Shown here: positions 59,472-64,000 of the stretch, one piece after another | Numbering within the stretch: the first letter of the stretch is position 1 | How the letters are laid out: each line of letters begins with the position of its first letter | DNA from: Diospyros lotus | Lineage: Eukaryota; Streptophyta; Magnoliopsida; Ericales; Ebenaceae | Direction of reading: 5' to 3' | Length of the DNA: 64,000 bases | Assembly: GCF_014633365.1 (NCBI RefSeq) | Contig: NC_068351.1 | Coordinates: 7,446,907-7,510,906, forward strand | Program-made: the position numbers and the translations under genes | The notes under the pieces: generated by a model | The model's database searches: none | What the model saw: the letters and a program-made list of their open reading frames with translations, nothing else | What the model was told of the DNA's origin: nothing

Positions 59472-60297
59472 AATTTCCCTCCATCCAATCCAAGGCCCAG
59501 TGTGAACGTTTTTTGTTTTTTTATTTTTTTAATGTTTTTGTCACTAGATTGTAAAATAAAAGGATGAGTAGTGGGAGATTTATTTTTATTTATTTATTTA
59601 GAGAAAATCAAAATCATAATAATTATTGCAAATGCTCGCTCAGTTCACACTGCCAACTGCAACTAATTATAAGATTATTGGATTAGAGGCTAACTGACTA
59701 CACACAAGGAGTTTGATTTGAAATCACTTTAATAAGTATAAGGCGACCAAATCCGAGATTGTCGCTGGTCGTACGTAAGTGCCGTTGGTTTGGGCTTATT
59801 CCTTCACTTCACCCTTCTTTCTAAATAAATAAAATATTATTATTTATTAATTAATTAATATACCAATCCAATCAATAATGATACTCTCGACTCATCTAAA
59901 TCTTTGTGACAAGAGAGAGAGAGAGAGAAGCATAAATGAGAAGCGAAAGGGATTTTCCTTTGGAGGGTCCCTTCGTTGACTTGAGCTGCTGCTCCGCCGC
60001 CGCCATTAATAAATGGGCGGTCTCCATTTGGTGAATTAATTTAATCAGAAATATGGAATTTGAAAGTACATGAAAGTCGAAATTCAAATGAAATGCAGTG
60101 CAAATGAAAGGGAAGTGGACACCCAACCCAACTCAACCAAACCAATGAAGACGAAGTCGACGATTAAGCAATTAATTAGCCTCGGATTATTATTATTATT
60201 ATTATTATTGATTATAATAATAAAACACGACAAAGAAGAAAAGAAGAATTAAAAAGGGGGCAGATTCCAAATGCAAAACGCACGTCCGTTCGTCCTC
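59472..60297. other. Spacer before the LRR gene
   Basis: AT-rich, with a (TTA)8 run at about 60186-60209 and a GA run near 59913. No gene recognised. Confidence 0.5.
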
Positions 60298-60325
60298 CCT
60301 TTCCTTTCCTTTCCTTTCCTTTTTC
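60298..60325. repeat. (CCTTT)n microsatellite
   Basis: Five pentamer units in the promoter or leader of the LRR gene. A (GAA)7 run follows at 60481-60502, shortly before the start codon. Confidence 0.9.
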
Positions 60326-60553
60326 TCTCTCTTCTGTGATTCCCAAAACCGATCCTCCACTCCACTCCACTACTACTCCACTGTTTCCAAATTATTATAT
60401 ATATATATATTTATTTGTTTATAATTTTCGGTCTATCGTTTGCAATTTCTGTGGTCTCAGAATCAATCGAAACCCTAGCAGAAGAAGAAGAAGAAGAAGA
60501 AGAGCCTTTGGTCTTCTGTCTCGGAAGGGAGAAGATATTAGGGTTAAGGAGTC

Positions 60554-60783
60554 ATGGCTGAGTCCACCGCCCCCGGTAGCTTCCGCTTCTTGTGTGCTAT
60601 TATTGTGGTGATATCAGCAGTGGCTTCGAGAGCCAGCGCCAATTCGGAAGGGGATGCGTTGTACGCGCTGCGCCGGAGCTTGTCGGATCCGGGCAACGTG
60701 CTCCAGAGCTGGGATCCCAATCTCGTCAACCCTTGCACCTGGTTCCACATCACTTGCAATCAAGCTAATCGTGTCACTCGCCT
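60554..60783 (+). CDS. Short leucine-rich repeat protein, first exon (partial)
   Basis: Encodes 76 residues plus two bases. A signal peptide (about 1-29, hydrophobic core [12 protein letters not shown]) is followed by an LRR N-terminal cap: [46 protein letters not shown], including the paired Cys CTWFHITC. This closely matches the roughly 218-residue LRR1-type proteins (Arabidopsis At5g21090 and At3g43740), which resemble SERK ectodomains but lack a kinase and act in defence-related complexes. SERK co-receptors are the alternative; ALYALRRSL favours the short LRR group. The exon ends at CGCCT/GTACCT, at the family's usual first intron position. The next 3.2 kb is intron with a (CT)16 run and a Gypsy element; later exons are outside the window. 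Confidence 0.85.
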
Positions 60784-60784
60784 G

Positions 60785-60787
<3 letters not shown>

Positions 60788-60819
<32 letters not shown>
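60788..60819. repeat. (CT)16 at the start of LRR intron 1
   Basis: The dinucleotide run begins four bases after the GT of the predicted donor, so it forms nearly the whole intron side of the splice site. The rest of the intron up to 61672 shows (TA)n and (CA)n runs near 61060-61090 and no gene. Confidence 0.9.
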
Positions 60820-60823
<4 letters not shown>

Positions 60824-61672
60824 CCGCTATTTGGTATGATGCCTGCTAATCTTGAGTTACTTTTCTTAATCTTTATCTTTTCCTGTAATTATCTCTGGAA
60901 TTAGATGGCCTACAGGAGTTATGGGAGCTACAGTGCTTTTTGATTATAATCTAGGGGTTCAACCTAGAACCGTGATTGTTCGTTTCTAGGTAGCATCATG
61001 TGGTGGGGCGCACTTGAATTTTTATTTTTTTGACTAAATCACGTATGTAAACACACATGTATATATTATATATATACACACACACACACTATTTTTCTTG
61101 TGACTACTTAATGAAATTTATCGCTCACCAATTCTTTTGCGGCTATTCTAGGGGGTGTTGATATGGCTTAGGAGGCAAATGGAAAATAAAGGGGGCAAAG
61201 GGAACGAAGAAGAGATGACACACGAGCAGCAATGGCTGTTTCTATAGTTTTTCTTGAATTATTAGGGTTATTAGGTTGAAGATAGGTACGACCGTGTTTA
61301 AGATCATGATTATATGATTCTAGACTGCCCTCCTTTCAACAACAACATTGATGAATTCTTTAGAATTTTGGAGTTTCTTTGTTTCCTGCATGCCTTTGAG
61401 TTGTGTTCCTTCCAGAAATTGAAGTTGTACAGGCATTAGTGACATGCAAGTCAATGAGTGTTTCAGGAAAACTTAATTTCTTCATACTTTTATGTGTGTA
61501 ACATACATATACTTCCACCATTAGAATGAAATCATAAGCATCAATCATAGACAGAATAAAATTGCTCTTTCCCATAGAATCTCCCAAGATGGATAATGGT
61601 GAATGGATTCTTAAGGATCTCATACAATTTCCCAGGGGATTCACAGCTGCACTAGTTGGCATCTCTGCAGGT

Positions 61673-62259
61673 TGTCACGGGAATGTGCGGTTGTAAGGGC
61701 TGAATTGTAATCAGTTGATTGTTAGAATAAGCGAGAATGTTAGTTAGGCAGTCAGGCCTAATTTTGAATTCAAATATTTTGTAATTGGGCAAGTGGCCCT
61801 TGGTGCCTAGGGGTGAGTTGGAAAAGTATAAAAGCTCACTGATACCACTCTCTCGGGTATCTTTTGAGAATTATCAATACACGATTCTCTCTCCCGCCAT
61901 TCTTTCTCTCTCTCTTCCTCTCTTCTCTTTCCCCCCCTCAATTCTTTCCTTGTTTTCCCCTCAATTTCCCTTAGGGTGTGTTTGATAGCATGGAAAATGC
62001 ATGAAAAATGTCTTATCCAAGGAATTGATCATCTTTGGTGTTTGACACACTATATTTTCTATGGAATTCAATTCCATAGTACAATAATTAAAGCATGTTT
62101 TTGGCTATTTTCCATGAAAAATTCCATTTAGAGGGGAGATGGTTTTTGTTTTCCATGTAAGTTGGAAAATACTTTCCTTTCCACCTAAATGCTATCAAAC
62201 ACACCCTTAATTCTTCTCGAATCGAGGAGAATTATCTCTGTTAGAATTCGGTTATGACA
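61673..62259 (+). repeat. 5' LTR with nested MITE
   Basis: 587 bp, of which 236 are the MITE and its duplicated TTA, leaving an original LTR of about 351 bp. A TATA-like AAGTATAAAAGC lies near 61825. Confidence 0.85.
61974..62206. mobile_element. Tourist-like MITE inside the LTR
   Basis: 233 bp with perfect 18-bp inverted ends (GGGTGTGTTTGATAGCAT) flanked by TTA on both sides (61971-61973 and 62207-62209). The TTA target site and G-rich ends are typical of PIF/Harbinger-derived MITEs. No coding capacity. Confidence 0.92.
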
Positions 62260-62326
62260 TTCTAGTATTAGAGCAGGCTCTTGGGCTGCGATCTCATCGG
62301 AATTCACCATAGCTGATGGTACGGGC

Positions 62327-63998
62327 ATGAAACAAATGGAAGTACAAATGCAGCAAGTCACTGCGATAGTGTCTGATATGCAGATTTGGATGGGAGGCAT
62401 GGAGTTGTCCATGGAGCCAGTGGTGGAAAGGAGGATCAAAGGAGCCATGGATCGATGGAGGGAGGAGAATTGGGAGCAGCATAACCAATTGAGGCATCAG
62501 ATGCAAATGTTCATACGAATGGTCATTAGTCAAAACCAAGTAAGACTCTCTCCAGACTTCCCTCCTAGAGAGAGGTTGGATTTGATCTTGCTTCGACACA
62601 TTTCAATCCCCAGAGCAGAGAGGACGCCTTTGAATTTGGGCCCGATTCGGAAATGGTTGAGGAAATTTAAATGGAGAGGAGGTCGAGGAACTCCCCACCA
62701 GCCTGGATTTCCAACTCCTAAACTGGAGATTCTGTTGTTTGATGGAGTGAACCCGAGGTGGAGGGTGTGTAGGTGCGAAAGGATGTTCAGCTTCTATGGG
62801 GTGCTGGAATAGCAGCATGTGACTTGCAACTGGTTACTTGAACGATGCATGGTTTCAGGGATGGATTGGAACTAAGGAAGGTTGCCGGTGGGTAGAATTT
62901 GTGGAGGATCTTTGTGAGAGGTTTGGGGACAAAAACATGCTAGATGTGGTTGAGGAGTTTAATAAGCTCCGGCAAGAGGGGACGGTGCAAGCTTATCAAT
63001 TGAAATTCGAAGAGCTCAAGTCCCTCATGCTCATTATGTATCCACACTTGATCGATGGGTACTTCGTCTCCAGTTTTGTAGGCGGGCTAGGTGAGGAATT
63101 GAGGCCCATTGTCAAAATGTAGTAGCCTAGAACGGTTAAGCAAGCCATGGAGTGTGCAAGGCTATAGGAGTTGACGGTTGAGGCGTTAATGAGGAAGCAA
63201 AGGGAGGAAGATGAGGGTCCTGAATGTTGGAATGATTCAAATGGGGAGCAGAGGGATAGGGAGAGAAGGAGTCAAAATGATCTAGGGAAGCACATGAGGG
63301 TGACAATCCTCTGCCTTAGTCCCTGTGCCCATAAACAACGGGAAGTTCGCTAAACAGAGGAGGAAGGTAGGGCTATGCTTCCGTTGTGGGGACTGGTATA
63401 CCCTTGGACATCAGTGCAAGAGACAGCTCCTACTGATAGAATGGGATGAGGAGATAGAGGAAAGTGATGATGGGGAGCTTCCCCAAGGAGATGAAGAAGG
63501 GGAAGAATGTGTTGAAATATCCCTCCATGCCCTCAGAGGACTTGCTAACAACAAGATCATACGAGTGGAAGGGAAAGCAAAGGAGCACCGGTTAATGGTC
63601 TTGATTGACAGTGGAAGCACACATAGCTTCCTTGTTGAAGGGACGAGCAAGAGATTGAGGTGTGAATTGATAGGGACTCATCCTCTATCTGTAACGGTAG
63701 CAAACAACAAGAAGGTGATGTGCTGGTTTGCATGTGAAGGGTTTTGTTGGGAAATGCATGGGGAGACCTTTGAAGTTGACTTGAGGTTGCTAAAGTTAGG
63801 GGGTTGTGATATAGTCCTAGGGGTGGACTGGATGAAGGGTGTGAGTCATATCAGCTTCAACTTCAATAAGATGGAAGTCACATTTGAGAAAGATGGAAGG
63901 AGAATGACTCTTATTGGGAGTCCAAAGATCGGAATTTGCAAGATGATAACATGGAGGAAGTTACAGAAAATCCTTAAGTCCAAATGGACTCAGGTGGC
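62327..63998 (+). pseudogene. Gag and protease remnant of the second Gypsy element
   Basis: The N-terminal coiled-coil part (62327-62809) ends at an in-frame TAG. The gag core (62838-63120; AWFQGW...EFVEDLCERFGD...EEFNKLRQEG) ends at another stop. A zinc knuckle CFRCGDWYTLGHQC lies near 63381-63422 and is intact here. The aspartic protease block LIDSGSTHSF starts near 63601 and stays open for the rest of the window. Less decayed than the element at 7571 but still interrupted. Confidence 0.82.
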
Positions 63999-64000
63999 CC

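Larger units (their letters stand above)
61673..64000 (+). mobile_element. Second Ty3/Gypsy element, 5' part (runs off window)
   Basis: LTR at 61673-62259 (TGTCACGGG...GGTTATGACA) and a near-standard tRNA-Met primer-binding site at 62263-62275 (TAGTATTAGAGCA, two changes from consensus). Gag and protease sequence follow, homologous to those of the element at 7571. The LTR sequences differ, so this is a sister family. RT and later domains and the 3' LTR are beyond the window. It lies in the sense direction in LRR intron 1. Confidence 0.88.

Noticed and set aside
61360..61662. 100-codon minus-strand frame in LRR intron 1
   Set aside because: No recognisable domain; it may be retroelement debris but nothing firm supports a call.
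1..64000. CRISPR arrays, tRNA and rRNA genes, organellar inserts
   Set aside because: No regularly spaced identical repeats, no cloverleaf with intact A and B boxes, and no rRNA or plastid gene sequence were recognised on either strand.

Overview
This window is nuclear DNA of a flowering plant. The genes are intron-rich with GT-AG splice sites, the spacers are AT-rich, and every recognisable gene is plant-specific or has a plant-type form (UBA2 RNA-binding protein, AREB/ABI5-type bZIP, MYB-CC factor, plant L-2-hydroxyglutarate dehydrogenase, short LRR protein). The modest GC content of the coding exons argues against a grass and suggests a eudicot or basal angiosperm. The species cannot be named from the sequence.

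Layout. 1-2.4 kb: AT-rich DNA with an LTR-like remnant. 2.49-3.83 kb (+): UBA2A-like RNA-binding protein, one coding exon, with a splice donor directly after the stop codon. 3.8-19.9 kb: a transposon nest. It holds LINE pieces, an opposed pair of repeat arms, a solo LTR with an intact target duplication, a 5.5-kb Ty3/Gypsy chromovirus-type element, a perfect 39-bp hairpin, a MITE and further LTR debris. 20.0-30.3 kb (+): AREB3/DPBF3-like bZIP gene whose 8.1-kb second intron carries an RTE LINE and a MITE. 31.4-38.7 kb (+): PHL7-like MYB-CC factor with six coding exons, a MITE and an imperfect miRNA-like hairpin in introns. 40.5-50.0 kb (+): UTP11 with eight coding exons; intron 6 holds a Gypsy LTR and a copied fragment of the splicing-factor gene SF3B2. 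50.6-51.8 kb: foldback Mutator-like element with a 9-bp target duplication. 52.7-57.3 kb (-): mitochondrial L-2-hydroxyglutarate dehydrogenase with five coding exons. 57.9-59.5 kb: a second long foldback element around a CGATATC-rich array. 60.55 kb onward (+): first exon of a short LRR protein, followed by an intron containing the start of another Gypsy element, whose LTR holds a Tourist-like MITE; it runs off the window.

The host genes do not form a pathway. One is for RNA binding, two are transcription factors (ABA signalling and the MYB-CC family), one is for pre-rRNA processing, one is for mitochondrial metabolite repair and one is an apoplastic or membrane LRR protein. UBA2A, AREB3 and L2HGDH are, from memory, near-adjacent genes in Arabidopsis (At3g56860, At3g56850, At3g56840), so the window looks like an expanded, transposon-inflated version of an old gene neighbourhood. 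All exon boundaries were derived by eye from reading frame and splice consensus. I did not find a clearly new biological system; the best candidates for one are the two long foldback elements, the two small hairpins and the SF3B2 fragment next to an LTR.
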